Assembly: GCF_000633935.1 (NCBI RefSeq)
Contig: NZ_KK214996.1
Coordinates: 796,746 to 860,745, forward strand
Origin: Ectothiorhodospira haloalkaliphila ATCC 51935
GTDB lineage: Bacteria; Pseudomonadota; Gammaproteobacteria; Ectothiorhodospirales; Ectothiorhodospiraceae
Direction of reading: 5' to 3'
Length of the DNA: 64,000 nucleotides
Shown here: positions 30,315 to 39,982 of the stretch, piece after piece
Layout: every line of letters begins with the position of its first letter
Position numbering within the stretch: position 1 is the stretch's first letter
The notes under the pieces: generated by a model
The model's input: the letters and a program-made list of their open reading frames with translations, nothing else
What the model was told of the DNA's origin: nothing
Databases searched by the model: none
Position numbers and translations under genes: made by a program

Positions 30315-30470
30315 CTATCCCAGCAGGATCACCGAGAAAAAGCTCACCCAGCCCAGGATGATCAGGAACACGATGAAGGTCATCGCCCCGTTCTCGAAAC
30401 TGAACATGGGGTGTCTGAGCACCGGTAGGCGGCGGGCCGCCGCGACCCATTCGTTCAACCTGTCGAGCAT
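30315..30470 (-). CDS. 51-residue single-span membrane protein coupled to ccoS
   Basis: 51 residues: an amphipathic charged N-terminus (MLDRLNEWVAAARRLP), then a hydrophobic span from about residue 30 to 50 (FIVFLIILGWVSFFSVILL). Its ATG overlaps the ccoS stop (TGATG) and GGAGGACAGG lies just upstream inside ccoS, so translation is coupled. I do not recognise the family. The position at the end of the cbb3 assembly genes suggests a small factor for oxidase assembly or stability; that role is inference. Confidence 0.7.
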   Translation of the reverse strand: MLDRLNEWVAAARRLPVLRHPMFSFENGAMTFIVFLIILGWVSFFSVILLG

Positions 30471-30667
30471 CACCTGTCCTCCTCCCGGGTTTCCCGGGAT
30501 GCCGGATCCCGACGCGGGATCCTCGGGTCATCGTCATCCATGAGGATCCGGTGGGCCGGACCCTCCATGTCATCATACTGCCCGGCGCGCACCGTCCACA
30601 GGAACGCCGCCAGGATCACTGCCATGAAGATGATCCCCAGAGGGATCAGCAAGTAAAGAATGTTCAT
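30470..30667 (-). CDS. ccoS: cbb3 oxidase maturation protein CcoS
   Basis: 65 residues. One N-terminal span (LYLLIPLGIIFMAVILAAFLW), then the typical RAGQYDDMEGPAHRIL followed by an acidic tail. CcoS is needed to insert redox centres into the cbb3 oxidase in some bacteria. It overlaps the end of ccoI by 4 bases and couples to the 51-residue gene after it. Confidence 0.93.
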   Translation of the reverse strand: MNILYLLIPLGIIFMAVILAAFLWTVRAGQYDDMEGPAHRILMDDDDPRIPRRDPASRETREEDR

Positions 30668-33267
30668 GCGCCCTCACTCCCGCCCGTCAGACCCTGATCG
30701 CGCAGCCTCAGGGCATTCACCACCACCAGCAGCGAGCTCAGGGACATCCCCAGCGCCGCAATCCAGGGGGTGATGAGCCCCACAGCCGCCACGGGCAATG
30801 CAATGGAATTGTAGCCAATGGCCCAGCCGATGTTCTGGCGGATCACCCGCGCCGTCTCCCGGGCCTTGTCCAGCCCTGCCGGCAGCACCGAAAGCTGATC
30901 CCGGTAGAGGATCATGTCGGCGCTGGCCTGCGCCAGCTGAGTGCCCCCGGCCATGGCCACCGATACCGTGGCCCGGGAGAGCACCGGCGCGTCATTGACC
31001 CCATCCCCCACCATGGCCACCCGGGCGCCCTGCGCCTCCAGGGCCTCCAGGGCGGCCAGCTTGTCGGCGGGGGTGAGGCCGCCCCGGGCATCCTCGATGC
31101 CCAGTCCCTCGGCCAGGCGCTTCACCGTGGCCGGATCATCACCCGAGAAGACATGCAGGTTCAGGCCGCGTTCCCTGAGGGCCTCCACGGTGGGCAGGGC
31201 ATCGGGCCGCAGCCGGTCCTCCAGGGTGAAAAGGGCCAGCGGGCCGGCCTCGTCACCCAGGGCGATGACAGTACCTTGGTCGGCGTGGCGACGGGCCATC
31301 TCGATCAGACGATCCCCCGCTTCGCCACCGATCAGCTGCGCCACAAACCGGGGACTGCCGAGGCGCACCCGCCTACCATGAACCCAGCCCTCGACACCCA
31401 GGCCCGGGAAGGTCCGGGGCCCGTCATCGTCCGGTGCCTCCCCTTTCGCGGCCGAGGGCCGCTCCCACATGCCATCCCCATCAGCACCGGCCTCCGGGGC
31501 CAGAACTCCGCCCCCGTGGGAGCGGCCCTCGGCCGCGAATGTCGAAGCCTCACAAGCCCCGGCAGTCGCCTCATCCTCCGCCGCCTGCAGCAACGCCCTC
31601 GCCACCGGATGCCCCGACCCCACCTCCAGCGCCGCAGCCATCCGCAGACAGGCACCACGATCCAGGGCCCCCAGCACCTCCACCCCGCGCAGACTCAACC
31701 GCCCCTCGGTCAGCGTCCCCGTCTTGTCGAACACCACATCGGTCACACCGGCCAGCCCCTCCAGGGCCTCTCCCCGGGCGGTGAGCAGGCCCCGGCCGGT
31801 CAACGCCCCGGTGGCGGCCGTGATCGCCGCCGGCGTGGCCAGGGCCAGGGCGCAGGGGCAGCTCACCACCAGCATGGCCACCATCACCCAGAAAGCCCGG
31901 GCCGGATCAATCCACAACCACCACACCAACCCCACCAGGACCGTGAGCACCAGCACCGCCCCCACGAACCAGCCGGTGCCGCGCTCCGCCATCACCGCCA
32001 GGCGCGGCTTCTGAGTCTGGGCGCGATCCAGCAGGCGCTGGATGGCCGAGAGCACCGTATCGGCGCCCACCTGCTCCACCCGCATCACCAGCGGGCTCTC
32101 CACGTTCACCGTGCCCCCGGTCAACCCATCGCCCCGTGCCCGCGCCCTGGGCAGGCTCTCCCCCGTCAGCAGGGACTCATCCACGCTGGAGCGCCCGGAC
32201 TCCACCACACCGTCGGCAGGCACCGGCTCACCCGGGCGAATGCGCACCCGATCCCCCGGTAAAAGCTCCGTCACAGACACCTGCTCCTCCCCCGTGTCGA
32301 TCAGACGCGTGGCCACCGCCGGCAACAGCCGACCCAGTGCCTCCGTGGCCTGGCCGGCCCGCTGGCGCGCTGCCATCTCCAGGTAACGACCGGTGAGCAG
32401 GAAGAAGACGAACATGGTCACCGACTCGAAATACACATGCTCATGGCTGCCGGTGACCGTGGCCCACACGCTGGCCAGATAAGTGGAACCAATGGCCAGG
32501 GCCACCGGCACATCCATCCCCAAGCGACGCTGGCGCACATCCCGCCAGGCCGAGGTGAAGAAGCTGGCACCCGCATACACCACCACTGGCGTGGCAATGA
32601 ACAGGGCCACCCAGCGCAGGAAGTGCATCATGTCCTCCTGCCCGGCCACGCCGTGCCCCAGCCACAGGGCCACGGCAATCATCATCACCTGCATCATGCC
32701 CAGCCCGGCCACCGCCAGGCGCCTCAGGGCACGGTCCCTCTCACGCTTGAACGAGGCCTCCTGGCGCCCCGGATCAAACGGATGGGCCCGGTAACCGATC
32801 TCATGGACGGCCTGAAGAATCCGGCTGAGTTGAACCCGACTGGCGTCCCAACGAGCCCGCGCCCGATGGGTGGAATAGTTCACCGAAAAATCCAGCACCC
32901 CGGGCAGAGCCTTCACATGGCGCTCGCTCAACCACACGCAGGCGGCACAGGTGATGCCCTCCAGCATCAGCGAGGCTTCGCGCACATCCCCTTCGGCCAC
33001 ATGCACGAAGCTGCGCTGTACCTGTTCGGTATCGTAAAGATCCAGGCCTGCCAGAGGCGCCAACGGGTCCGGTGGGCCGTCGGGGGTCTCGGTACGATGC
33101 CGGTAATAGTCCTCCAGACCGGCGTCGACAATGGCACCCGCCACCGCCAGGCAACCCGGACAACAAAAGACCCGCTCTTCCCCCAGCACTACCCGGCGGA
33201 GTTTGCTGCCCTCGGGGCTGCCCTCGGGGACAGGCAAGCCGCAGTGGTAACAAGGCTCCCGGGTCAC
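30664..33267 (-). CDS. ccoI: Copper-translocating P-type ATPase for cbb3 assembly, with REPIN insertion
   Basis: 867 residues. N-terminal CYHCGLPVP metal site, an HMA-like GITCAAC (near 84), eight predicted spans, the CPC ion channel motif (SCPCALA), phosphorylation D in DKTGTLTEG (near 513), the nucleotide domain HP motif (GSGHPVARAL) and GDGVNDAPVL. It exports copper to the periplasm for the CcoN binuclear centre. Residues about 577-607, between the HP motif and the GLGVEG loop, are coded by a complete inverted REP pair (FAAEGRSH ... WERPSAAK). The frame is kept and all catalytic motifs are intact, so it is probably functional. Confidence 0.92.
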   Translation of the reverse strand: MTREPCYHCGLPVPEGSPEGSKLRRVVLGEERVFCCPGCLAVAGAIVDAGLEDYYRHRTETPDGPPDPLAPLAGLDLYDTEQVQRSFVHVAEGDVREASLMLEGITCAACVWLSERHVKALPGVLDFSVNYSTHRARARWDASRVQLSRILQAVHEIGYRAHPFDPGRQEASFKRERDRALRRLAVAGLGMMQVMMIAVALWLGHGVAGQEDMMHFLRWVALFIATPVVVYAGASFFTSAWRDVRQRRLGMDVPVALAIGSTYLASVWATVTGSHEHVYFESVTMFVFFLLTGRYLEMAARQRAGQATEALGRLLPAVATRLIDTGEEQVSVTELLPGDRVRIRPGEPVPADGVVESGRSSVDESLLTGESLPRARARGDGLTGGTVNVESPLVMRVEQVGADTVLSAIQRLLDRAQTQKPRLAVMAERGTGWFVGAVLVLTVLVGLVWWLWIDPARAFWVMVAMLVVSCPCALALATPAAITAATGALTGRGLLTARGEALEGLAGVTDVVFDKTGTLTEGRLSLRGVEVLGALDRGACLRMAAALEVGSGHPVARALLQAAEDEATAGACEASTFAAEGRSHGGGVLAPEAGADGDGMWERPSAAKGEAPDDDGPRTFPGLGVEGWVHGRRVRLGSPRFVAQLIGGEAGDRLIEMARRHADQGTVIALGDEAGPLALFTLEDRLRPDALPTVEALRERGLNLHVFSGDDPATVKRLAEGLGIEDARGGLTPADKLAALEALEAQGARVAMVGDGVNDAPVLSRATVSVAMAGGTQLAQASADMILYRDQLSVLPAGLDKARETARVIRQNIGWAIGYNSIALPVAAVGLITPWIAALGMSLSSLLVVVNALRLRDQGLTGGSEGA
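31445..31539 (-). repeat. Complete REPIN inside ccoI coding sequence
   Basis: Arm TTCGCGGCCGAGGGCCGCTC-CCAC (31445-31468) and its inverted copy (31516-31539) are exact complements, separated by 47 bases. The element is 95 bases and lies in the nucleotide-binding domain coding region. Confidence 0.9.
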
Positions 33268-34088
33268 CCTTCCCTCACGGAAGTGACGCCCCGCTGCTCA
33301 TGGAGATCCTCACCACGGTACACCTGCAGCAGCAGATCCCAGCGCCCCGGAGCCGGGAAGCGCAATTGCGTCTGATACAGTCCCGGCCCCACCTCACGCA
33401 TCTCGAACACCTGATCCATGCGCTCATCGGATGGCCGCATGAACTCCCCCACGATCTGCGCCCGGCGCACCGGCTCACCCTCCCGATCGGTCACCTTCAC
33501 CTGGAAGGTGCTGAGCTCATCCAGCCGGGGCGCCTCCAGCCACCCCTGGCGCACCTGCCAACCCCGCTCGGCCTGCACCTTGGCCTGTTGCATATATTCC
33601 TGGGCCAGGGCCTGATTCTTGTGAGAGATGTGGGCGGCAGTGCCCGGGAAGAAGGACGTCACCTCTTCAGCGCCGCTACGCGGCTCCGGCAGGATGCGCC
33701 CCACCAGATTACTGGGCATACCCTGGTGGGCCACAGTCACCAGGATGCCGTTGACCGTGGCGATGACCAGGAAAAAACCGATGATCGTGGCCGGCGCCCA
33801 GTGCACCTGCAGTCGCCCCACCTTCTCACCCCGGCCTTTCTGGCTCTCGATCTGGTTCATGATGATGCCCAGGCCGTAGGGGGTGATCACATAAAAGGCC
33901 AGATGGATGGCAAACACATCCGCCCCGGGCCAGAAAACCACCGAGATGGGGATGAACACCAGCATGGTGAACACCAGCACCGTCAGGGAGGTCTGGTAGG
34001 CCCGCAGCCGGGTGAAGCGGTAGAGCACGAAGAACAGGACGATGCCCGCGAGGACGCCCAGGCCGAGAGTGAGGACTAATGGATCCAT
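33264..34088 (-). CDS. FixH/CcoH-domain protein with extra N-terminal membrane domain
   Basis: 274 residues, about 100 longer than usual FixH. Residues 1-90 contain three predicted spans (LVLTLGLGVLAGIVLFFVLY; LTVLVFTMLVFIPISVVFW; a third around IHLAFYVITPYGLGII) and have no counterpart in ordinary FixH. From about residue 95 the FixH part follows: one span (TIIGFFLVIATVNGILVTVA), then a periplasmic beta-rich region with FQVKVTDREGEPV and PGRWDLLLQVYRG. FixH helps CcoI deliver copper and assemble CcoN. Stop and ccoI start overlap by 4 bases. The extension is either a fusion or an inherited variant. Confidence 0.82.
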   Translation of the reverse strand: MDPLVLTLGLGVLAGIVLFFVLYRFTRLRAYQTSLTVLVFTMLVFIPISVVFWPGADVFAIHLAFYVITPYGLGIIMNQIESQKGRGEKVGRLQVHWAPATIIGFFLVIATVNGILVTVAHQGMPSNLVGRILPEPRSGAEEVTSFFPGTAAHISHKNQALAQEYMQQAKVQAERGWQVRQGWLEAPRLDELSTFQVKVTDREGEPVRRAQIVGEFMRPSDERMDQVFEMREVGPGLYQTQLRFPAPGRWDLLLQVYRGEDLHEQRGVTSVREG

Positions 34089-34145
34089 GATGTTGTTAAC
34101 CTGCTGAAAGTAGCTATCAATTCAGGCACAGCGCCCGCCTCCCGC

Positions 34146-35540
34146 TCATCTCAAGATAAACTGCGACTCCACCCGCACCACATCCATCCCCTCCGGCTCC
34201 ACCGGCACCACCTCGAACACCACCCCCTGCTGCCGCGGCGCCCCCGCCGGCACGTCGTAACGCACCCTTGCCAGCAACGTGGTGCGCTGCTCCGGCATCA
34301 GGCTCACCCGCTCGATACGCCCCGTGTCCAGCGCCGCACCGTCCAGCCCGGTGAGCCTCAACTCCAGCACCACCGGGTGCTGCGCCTTGTTGTGCAGGCG
34401 GATTTCATAACTGTTCTGGATGGAGCCATCCGATAGCTGCACGAACAGGGGCTGACGCACCTGGCTCACCGAGGCATCCAGGGGCGTCTGATGAGCGATG
34501 CCCAACACCAGCAACACCGTGATCAGCACCAGCGGCGCTGCATAGCCAAGCGTCTTGGGCTTGAAGTACCGGGTGCGCCGCCCCTCCAGGGCGTTCTCCG
34601 AGGTATAGCGCACCAGCCCCCGGGGCCATTTCAGACCATCCATCACCGTGTCGCAGGCATCCACGCACAGGGCACAGTGGATGCACTGGTACTGCAGCCC
34701 GTCACGGATATCGATGCCCACCGGGCACACCTGCACACAATAGCCACAATCAATGCAGTCACCCAAGCCCCTGGCCTGACGCTCCTCGCGACTGCGCAAG
34801 CCCCGCACGGGCTTCGAGCGGCCTTCAGAGCCCTCCCCCCGCGCGGCATCGTAGGACACGATCAGGGTGTCCTTGTCGAACATCACACTCTGAAAGCGGG
34901 CATACGGGCACATATAAGTGCACACCTGCTCGCGCAGCAGGCCAGCCAGCAGGTAGGTGGTGATGGTGAGAAACCCGGTGGTGGCATAGGCGGCAAAGGC
35001 CGCCTGACCAGTGAAGAAGGCCACCACCAGATCCGGGGCATTGGCCCAGTACAGGGTGAAGGTGAGCCCGGTGGCAAAGGCCACCAGTAGCCAAAGCCCG
35101 TGGGTGGCCCCCTTGAGCGCCATGGCCCGGGGACCGCCCTGCTGGGCGAGGCGCATGCGCGCCGCCCGATCCCCCTGCACCCAGCGCTCGATGAGCATGA
35201 ACACATCGGTCCACAGGGTCTGAAAACAGAAATAGCCGCAGAACACCCGCCCGGCAATGCCCGTCACCATGAACAGCAGCAGCGCCAGTATGATCAGCAA
35301 CGCCGCCAGCCAGAAGATGTCCTGCGGGTGCACCAGCAGGTCAAAGAGATAGAAACGGCGCCCGGGGATATCGAACAGCACCGCCTGATTGGCTGCGTGC
35401 TCACGTTCCCAGCGCAGCCAGGGGAGCAGGAAGTACACCCCGTAGGCCAGGGCGAGCACACTCCACTTCAGGTTGCGAAAACGCCCCTTGACGGCCCGGG
35501 GGTAGATGGGAATACGGGCCTGGTACTGAGTGTCGGGCAT
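34146..35540 (-). CDS. ccoG: cbb3 oxidase accessory protein CcoG (ferredoxin-like)
   Basis: 464 residues. Several membrane spans, an N-terminal Cys pair (CGYFCFQTLW), YMCPYARFQS, and two 4Fe-4S sites in the CIDCGYCVQVCPVGID and CIHCALCVDACD segments. The C-terminal third is a periplasmic Ig-like domain. CcoG reduces Cu(II) to Cu(I) for cbb3 assembly. It starts 5 bases after the ccoP stop. A short gap of 57 bases separates it from the FixH gene. Confidence 0.93.
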   Translation of the reverse strand: MPDTQYQARIPIYPRAVKGRFRNLKWSVLALAYGVYFLLPWLRWEREHAANQAVLFDIPGRRFYLFDLLVHPQDIFWLAALLIILALLLFMVTGIAGRVFCGYFCFQTLWTDVFMLIERWVQGDRAARMRLAQQGGPRAMALKGATHGLWLLVAFATGLTFTLYWANAPDLVVAFFTGQAAFAAYATTGFLTITTYLLAGLLREQVCTYMCPYARFQSVMFDKDTLIVSYDAARGEGSEGRSKPVRGLRSREERQARGLGDCIDCGYCVQVCPVGIDIRDGLQYQCIHCALCVDACDTVMDGLKWPRGLVRYTSENALEGRRTRYFKPKTLGYAAPLVLITVLLVLGIAHQTPLDASVSQVRQPLFVQLSDGSIQNSYEIRLHNKAQHPVVLELRLTGLDGAALDTGRIERVSLMPEQRTTLLARVRYDVPAGAPRQQGVVFEVVPVEPEGMDVVRVESQFILR

Positions 35541-35545
35541 GCGCG

Positions 35546-36481
35546 CTACTGACCACCCCCGAACTGGTGCACATAGGTGGCCAGCACCTTGATCTCGGCA
35601 TCGGAGAGGCGATCACCAAAGGCCGGCATCTCCTGGCGCACCCCGTCGTGAACCAGCTGACTGATCAGGGCGCGGCGGGCCGCATCGTCCTCGGCGCCGG
35701 CCACATCAATGTTCTGCCAGATATCGTTGGTCAGGTCCGGGGCCCCCTGGGAGCGCAGGCCGGTGCCATCGTGCCGATGGCAGGCATGGCAGCCACCCTC
35801 ACGCCCCTGAAAGATCTCCCCGCCCCGGGCGATCTTCTCTGCATCCCCCTCATATCCCGCCAGACTCAGCACATAGGCCGCCACATGGTCCCGCTGCTGC
35901 TCGTCCAGCACCTCACGGTAATCAGGCATGAACCCCAGTCGCCCGTGGGTAATGGTCTGGGCAATGGTCTCCACATCCCCGCCCCAGTGCCAGTTATCGT
36001 CGGCCAGGTTGGGATACACACCCATGAGCCCCGCCCCGCCGGTCTGATGGCAGGCGGCGCAGAAGTCACCGAACATCCCCCGGCCATAGGAGTTCACGAA
36101 GGCCAGCTTGTTGGTATCGCCGAGCACCTCGTCCAGGGTGCTATCGTCAATCACCTGCAAGAACTCACGCTGGCGCAGCGCGGAATCACCGGTCTGCATG
36201 TCCCGCACCAGCAGCGCGCGACTGTTCCAGTGAGTTGTCCGCTCTTCGCCATCCACCTCGAAGGTGACCGTGCTCAGCCCCTTGGTGAAGGTGTCGGCCA
36301 CCGGCCAGGCCGGATACAGCAGCCAGTAAATCAGGGAGAAGATCACCGTGGCATAAAAGCCCCAGAGCCACCAGCGGGGCAAGGGATTATCCAGTTCACG
36401 CAGGTTGTCGTCCCAGGTGTGACCCGTGGTCGGCACGCCCTTGCCGGCGGGAGCTTCAGGTGATTGTCCGGATTCGCTCAT
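35546..36481 (-). CDS. ccoP: cbb3 oxidase dihaem cytochrome c subunit
   Basis: 311 residues, cytochrome c oxidase subunit III. One N-terminal span (WWLWGFYATVIFSLIYWLLY), then two cytochrome c domains with CAACH and CHACH haem-binding motifs. It feeds electrons to CcoO and CcoN in the periplasm. Start overlaps the ccoQ stop by ATGA. Confidence 0.95.
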   Translation of the reverse strand: MSESGQSPEAPAGKGVPTTGHTWDDNLRELDNPLPRWWLWGFYATVIFSLIYWLLYPAWPVADTFTKGLSTVTFEVDGEERTTHWNSRALLVRDMQTGDSALRQREFLQVIDDSTLDEVLGDTNKLAFVNSYGRGMFGDFCAACHQTGGAGLMGVYPNLADDNWHWGGDVETIAQTITHGRLGFMPDYREVLDEQQRDHVAAYVLSLAGYEGDAEKIARGGEIFQGREGGCHACHRHDGTGLRSQGAPDLTNDIWQNIDVAGAEDDAARRALISQLVHDGVRQEMPAFGDRLSDAEIKVLATYVHQFGGGQ

Positions 36482-36684
36482 GGCCGGTCCTTCCTGTCCT
36501 GGTCGCGTTGTTCAGGCGTGTCTTCATCGTCGAAGGGAATATAACGATAGGATTCAAGACGATCCGAACGACTGCGACTGGAAAACAGATAGATGAGAAT
36601 ACCCACGAAGGTGCTGAAGAACAGCAATAGCGCCACGATCTTGCTGTTGCCCAGGTCCGTGATCCAAAGCCAGAGGTCTGCCAC
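36478..36684 (-). CDS. ccoQ: cbb3 oxidase subunit CcoQ
   Basis: 68 residues, one span (IVALLLFFSTFVGILIYLF) then SRSRSDRLESYRYIPFDDE, typical of CcoQ. It starts at GTG (36684) with GGGGT as a weak ribosome site, 12 bases after the ccoO stop. CcoQ stabilises the complex by helping bind CcoP. Confidence 0.9.
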   Translation of the reverse strand: MADLWLWITDLGNSKIVALLLFFSTFVGILIYLFSSRSRSDRLESYRYIPFDDEDTPEQRDQDRKDRP

Positions 36685-36696
36685 GTCAACACCCCA

Positions 36697-37437
36697 TCAT
36701 CGAAATTCGACGAAGTAACCCTCGTCGTACTGACTGAAATCCACCAACGTGCCCAGCATCTGCAGATAGGCCACCATGGCATCCATCTCGGTGATGCGCG
36801 ATGGATCGCCGTCATAGTTGCCCCGACGCGCCTGGGCCTCCAGGTTCTCCCGGGCATCATCGATATGCAGCATGCGCGCGGTCTGTTCGCCGAAACGCTC
36901 CACGTTGGCCTGGTACTCCTCCTCGTTGATGGAGTAAGGCACGCCCACTCGCCGCAGGGCCCGCATGCGCCGCTCGATGTCGTCGTAGGCCAGATCACGC
37001 CGGGCCAGCCAGGGATAGCCCGGCATGATGGACTCGGGCACCACTGATTTCGGGTCGATCAGGTGGCGCACATGCCACTCGTTGGAATACTTGCCGCCCA
37101 CCCGGGCCAGGTCCGGCCCCGTGCGCTTGGAGCCCCACTGAAAGGGATGGTCATACATGGACTCCGCCGCCAGGGAATAGTGCCCATAACGCAGCATCTC
37201 GTCCCGGAAGGGCCGCACCATCTGGGAATGGCAGTTGTAGCAACCCTCGCGCACATAGATATCCCGCCCCCGCTGCTCCAGCGGCGTGTAGGGGCGCACC
37301 CCGTCCACTTCCTCCACCGTGTCGTCGATGTAGAACAGGGGGACGATCTCCACCAGGCCGCCGATACTGATCACGATCAGGGTGAGAATGACCAGCAGGC
37401 CTGCATTGGTCTCGATGGTTTCGTGCTTCATCTTCAT
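36697..37437 (-). CDS. ccoO: cbb3 oxidase monohaem cytochrome c subunit
   Basis: 246 residues. One N-terminal span ([20 protein letters not shown]), then a cytochrome c domain with CYNCH and the conserved SQMVRPF and [12 protein letters not shown]. The start may be the ATG at 37437 or the in-frame ATG two codons later; the ribosome site is weak. It lies 20 bases after ccoN. Confidence 0.95.
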   Translation of the reverse strand: MKMKHETIETNAGLLVILTLIVISIGGLVEIVPLFYIDDTVEEVDGVRPYTPLEQRGRDIYVREGCYNCHSQMVRPFRDEMLRYGHYSLAAESMYDHPFQWGSKRTGPDLARVGGKYSNEWHVRHLIDPKSVVPESIMPGYPWLARRDLAYDDIERRMRALRRVGVPYSINEEEYQANVERFGEQTARMLHIDDARENLEAQARRGNYDGDPSRITEMDAMVAYLQMLGTLVDFSQYDEGYFVEFR

Positions 37438-37457
37438 GGCTGCTTATGGCTCCCTGA

Positions 37458-38951
37458 TCAGGCCCGGGCAGTGGCCGTGGCGCCACCCGCGGTCCGCGAC
37501 TCCGCCGCCTTCAACGCGCGATGCACGGGCATGACGGTCTTGTAGATATTGAAGGCCATCAGCAACATCCCGGCCAGGAACAACCCACCGCCGAGCGCAC
37601 GCACCACATAGGGCTGATGCAGGAACACCACCGTCTCGATAAAGGTGTAGGACAGGTTCCCGAACTCATCGAAGGCCCTGAGCATCAGGCCCTGGCCGAT
37701 GCCGGCCACCCACATGGCAACGATGTAGAGCACGATGCCGATGGTGGCCAGGAAGAAGTGCACATACACCAGGCGGATGCTGTAGAGCTTGGTGTCCCAC
37801 AGCCGCGGGATCAGGTGATACAGGGAGCCGAAGGTGATCATCGCCACCCAGCCCAGGGCCCCGGAGTGCACATGCCCCACCGTCCAGTCGGTGTAATGGG
37901 ACAGGGCGTTCACGCTCTTGAGGGACATCATCGGCCCCTCGAAGGTGGCCATGCCATAGAAGGACAGGGAGGTGATCATGAACAGCATGATCGGATCGGT
38001 ACGCAGTTTGTCCCACGCCCCGGAGAGGGTCATCACCCCGTTGATCATGCCCCCCCAGGAGGGCAGGAGCAGCAGGATGGAGAAGGTGGCCGAGAGGGTG
38101 GTCACCCAGTCCGGCAGGGCCGTCCAGTGCAGGTGGTGCGCCCCCACCCACATGTACAGGAACACCAGCGCCCAGAAGTGCACGATGGACAACCTGTAGG
38201 AATAGATTGGCCTTCCCGCCTGCTTGGGCACGAAGTAATACATCATCCCCAGGAAGGCCGCGGTGAGGAAGAAGCCCACGGCATTATGGCCGTACCACCA
38301 CTGGGTCATGGCGTCCTGCACCCCCGAGAACAGGGAGTACGACTCCAGGCTGAACAGGCTCACCGGCACCGCCAGGTTATTGAAGATATGCAGGATGGCC
38401 GTGGCCAGGATGAAGGCCATGAAAAACCAGTTGGCAACATAGATGTGCGGCTGAGTGCGGCGCAGCAGGGTCATCAGGTAAACCAGGAAATAGGCCACCC
38501 AGACCACGGTGATGAGGATGTCGATCTGCCAGGTGAACTCGGCGTATTCCCTTCCCTGGGTGAAGCCCGCCATGTAGGTGATCGCCCCCAGGAACACCGC
38601 CGCGTTCCATCCCCAGAAGGTGAACTCCGCCAATCGGGTGCCGAACAGTCGCGTCTGACAGGTGCGCTGCACCACGTAATACGAGGTGGCAAACAGGGCG
38701 TTACCGCCAAAACCGAAGATCACCAGGGTGGTATGCACCGGGCGGAATCGCCCGAAACTGATCTGTGCGATATCGAAGTTGAGGAACGGGAACGCCAGCT
38801 GCGCGGCGATATACACCCCCACGCCCATCCCCAGCACGCCCCAGACGAGGGACATGATGGCAAACTTCTTGACGATGGCGTAGTTATACTGCTCGGAGGG
38901 GGCAACCGGCGCGCTTGGCCGTGCTGCATCTGCGGTGCTCGACTGGGCCAT
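37458..38951 (-). CDS. ccoN: cbb3 oxidase catalytic subunit
   Basis: 497 residues with twelve predicted membrane spans. Haem/copper ligands are visible in [29 protein letters not shown] ([11 protein letters not shown]), [15 protein letters not shown] and [13 protein letters not shown]. It reduces oxygen with high affinity at the inner membrane, as expected for microaerobic respiration. First gene of ccoNOQP. The 170-base upstream gap carries an imperfect palindrome GGAAAAGGT-ATAG-ACCTTTCC just before the start, but no FNR box that I can see. Confidence 0.95.
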   Translation of the reverse strand: MAQSSTADAARPSAPVAPSEQYNYAIVKKFAIMSLVWGVLGMGVGVYIAAQLAFPFLNFDIAQISFGRFRPVHTTLVIFGFGGNALFATSYYVVQRTCQTRLFGTRLAEFTFWGWNAAVFLGAITYMAGFTQGREYAEFTWQIDILITVVWVAYFLVYLMTLLRRTQPHIYVANWFFMAFILATAILHIFNNLAVPVSLFSLESYSLFSGVQDAMTQWWYGHNAVGFFLTAAFLGMMYYFVPKQAGRPIYSYRLSIVHFWALVFLYMWVGAHHLHWTALPDWVTTLSATFSILLLLPSWGGMINGVMTLSGAWDKLRTDPIMLFMITSLSFYGMATFEGPMMSLKSVNALSHYTDWTVGHVHSGALGWVAMITFGSLYHLIPRLWDTKLYSIRLVYVHFFLATIGIVLYIVAMWVAGIGQGLMLRAFDEFGNLSYTFIETVVFLHQPYVVRALGGGLFLAGMLLMAFNIYKTVMPVHRALKAAESRTAGGATATARA

Positions 38952-39121
38952 GATCTGGTCTCTTATGAATTCCCTTGGAAAAGGTATAGACCTTTCCGTG
39001 GAAAATTGCGACCGCTCAAGGCCGCCGGCAAAACCTGACTCTAATCCAAGGAATTAATGAAAGCGAACAAAGGAAATTAATGGGGGTAAAAGGGTGAGTG
39101 ATCAGGGCAGCCACCCCACCC

Positions 39122-39982
39122 TCACCCCGCCCGAATCGGAATCGCCCCCTTGGGCAACCCGCTCGGCGCTGGCGCATCCGGCACCCAGGCATGCCCGTAT
39201 ACCACCTCATAACTGGCCGGCAACAGCCCCTCCTGCCGATATTCCTCATAAGCCGCCTCCAGCGCCCGCAACCGCCCGGGCCCGGTCAGCCCGCGCCCGC
39301 GCCCCGACAACGCATTGGTCGCCCCGATCGCCTTCAGATCCCGCATCAACCCCCGCACATCCGGGTAGGTCACCGTCATCCGCTCCACATCCATCACCGG
39401 ATCGGCAAACCCCGCCCGCACCAGGGCATCGCCGATATCGTGCATGTCCATGAAGGCATTCACATGGGCGCGACCATCCACCACCTCCCAGGCCCGACGT
39501 AGCTCCACCAGCGTATCCGGCCCCAGGGTGGTGAACATCAACAGCCCCTGGGGCGAAAGCACCCGCCGAAACTCCGCCAGAGCCCGGTCCAGATCATTGC
39601 ACCACTGCACCGTCAGGCTGGAGAAAATCAGGTCAAAGCTGGCATCCGCAAAGGGCAGGGATTCCACGTCGGCGCATACCAGCCCCGGCTTGCGCCACCA
39701 GCCGGCCCCCTTGGCCGTGAGCCGCAACATCGCGGGCGACAGATCCAGGGCCACCACCCGACTGCCCTTGTACAGCCGCTTGAGCCCCTGGGCCCCCTGC
39801 CCCGTGCCCGCCCCGGCATCCAGCACCCGGGCCGGGTCCAGCTTCACCCACTGCAAGCGCTCCAGCAGCCGCGAACACACCTCCCGCTGCAACACCGCCG
39901 CCTCATCATACGAGGACGCCGCCTGGTCGAAGGTGGCACGCACCCGCCGTTTGTCCAGGCGATAGGGTGAGGCATCAGTCAT
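39122..39982 (-). CDS. bioC: Malonyl-ACP O-methyltransferase
   Basis: 286 residues. SAM-binding VLDAGAGTGQGAQGL, acidic VVALDLS, then ADVESLPFADASFD and SSLTVQWCND, all typical of BioC. It methylates malonyl-ACP to start pimelate synthesis for biotin. The start at 39982 follows GGAG; it lies inside the end of bioH (8-base overlap), so the two are coupled. Ends GAIPIRAG without added domain. Confidence 0.9.
   Translation of the reverse strand: MTDASPYRLDKRRVRATFDQAASSYDEAAVLQREVCSRLLERLQWVKLDPARVLDAGAGTGQGAQGLKRLYKGSRVVALDLSPAMLRLTAKGAGWWRKPGLVCADVESLPFADASFDLIFSSLTVQWCNDLDRALAEFRRVLSPQGLLMFTTLGPDTLVELRRAWEVVDGRAHVNAFMDMHDIGDALVRAGFADPVMDVERMTVTYPDVRGLMRDLKAIGATNALSGRGRGLTGPGRLRALEAAYEEYRQEGLLPASYEVVYGHAWVPDAPAPSGLPKGAIPIRAG

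Noticed and set aside
38952..39121. FNR/ANR box upstream of ccoN
   Set aside because: Expected for a cbb3 operon, but no TTGAT-N4-ATCAA-like sequence is visible; only an imperfect palindrome was noted.
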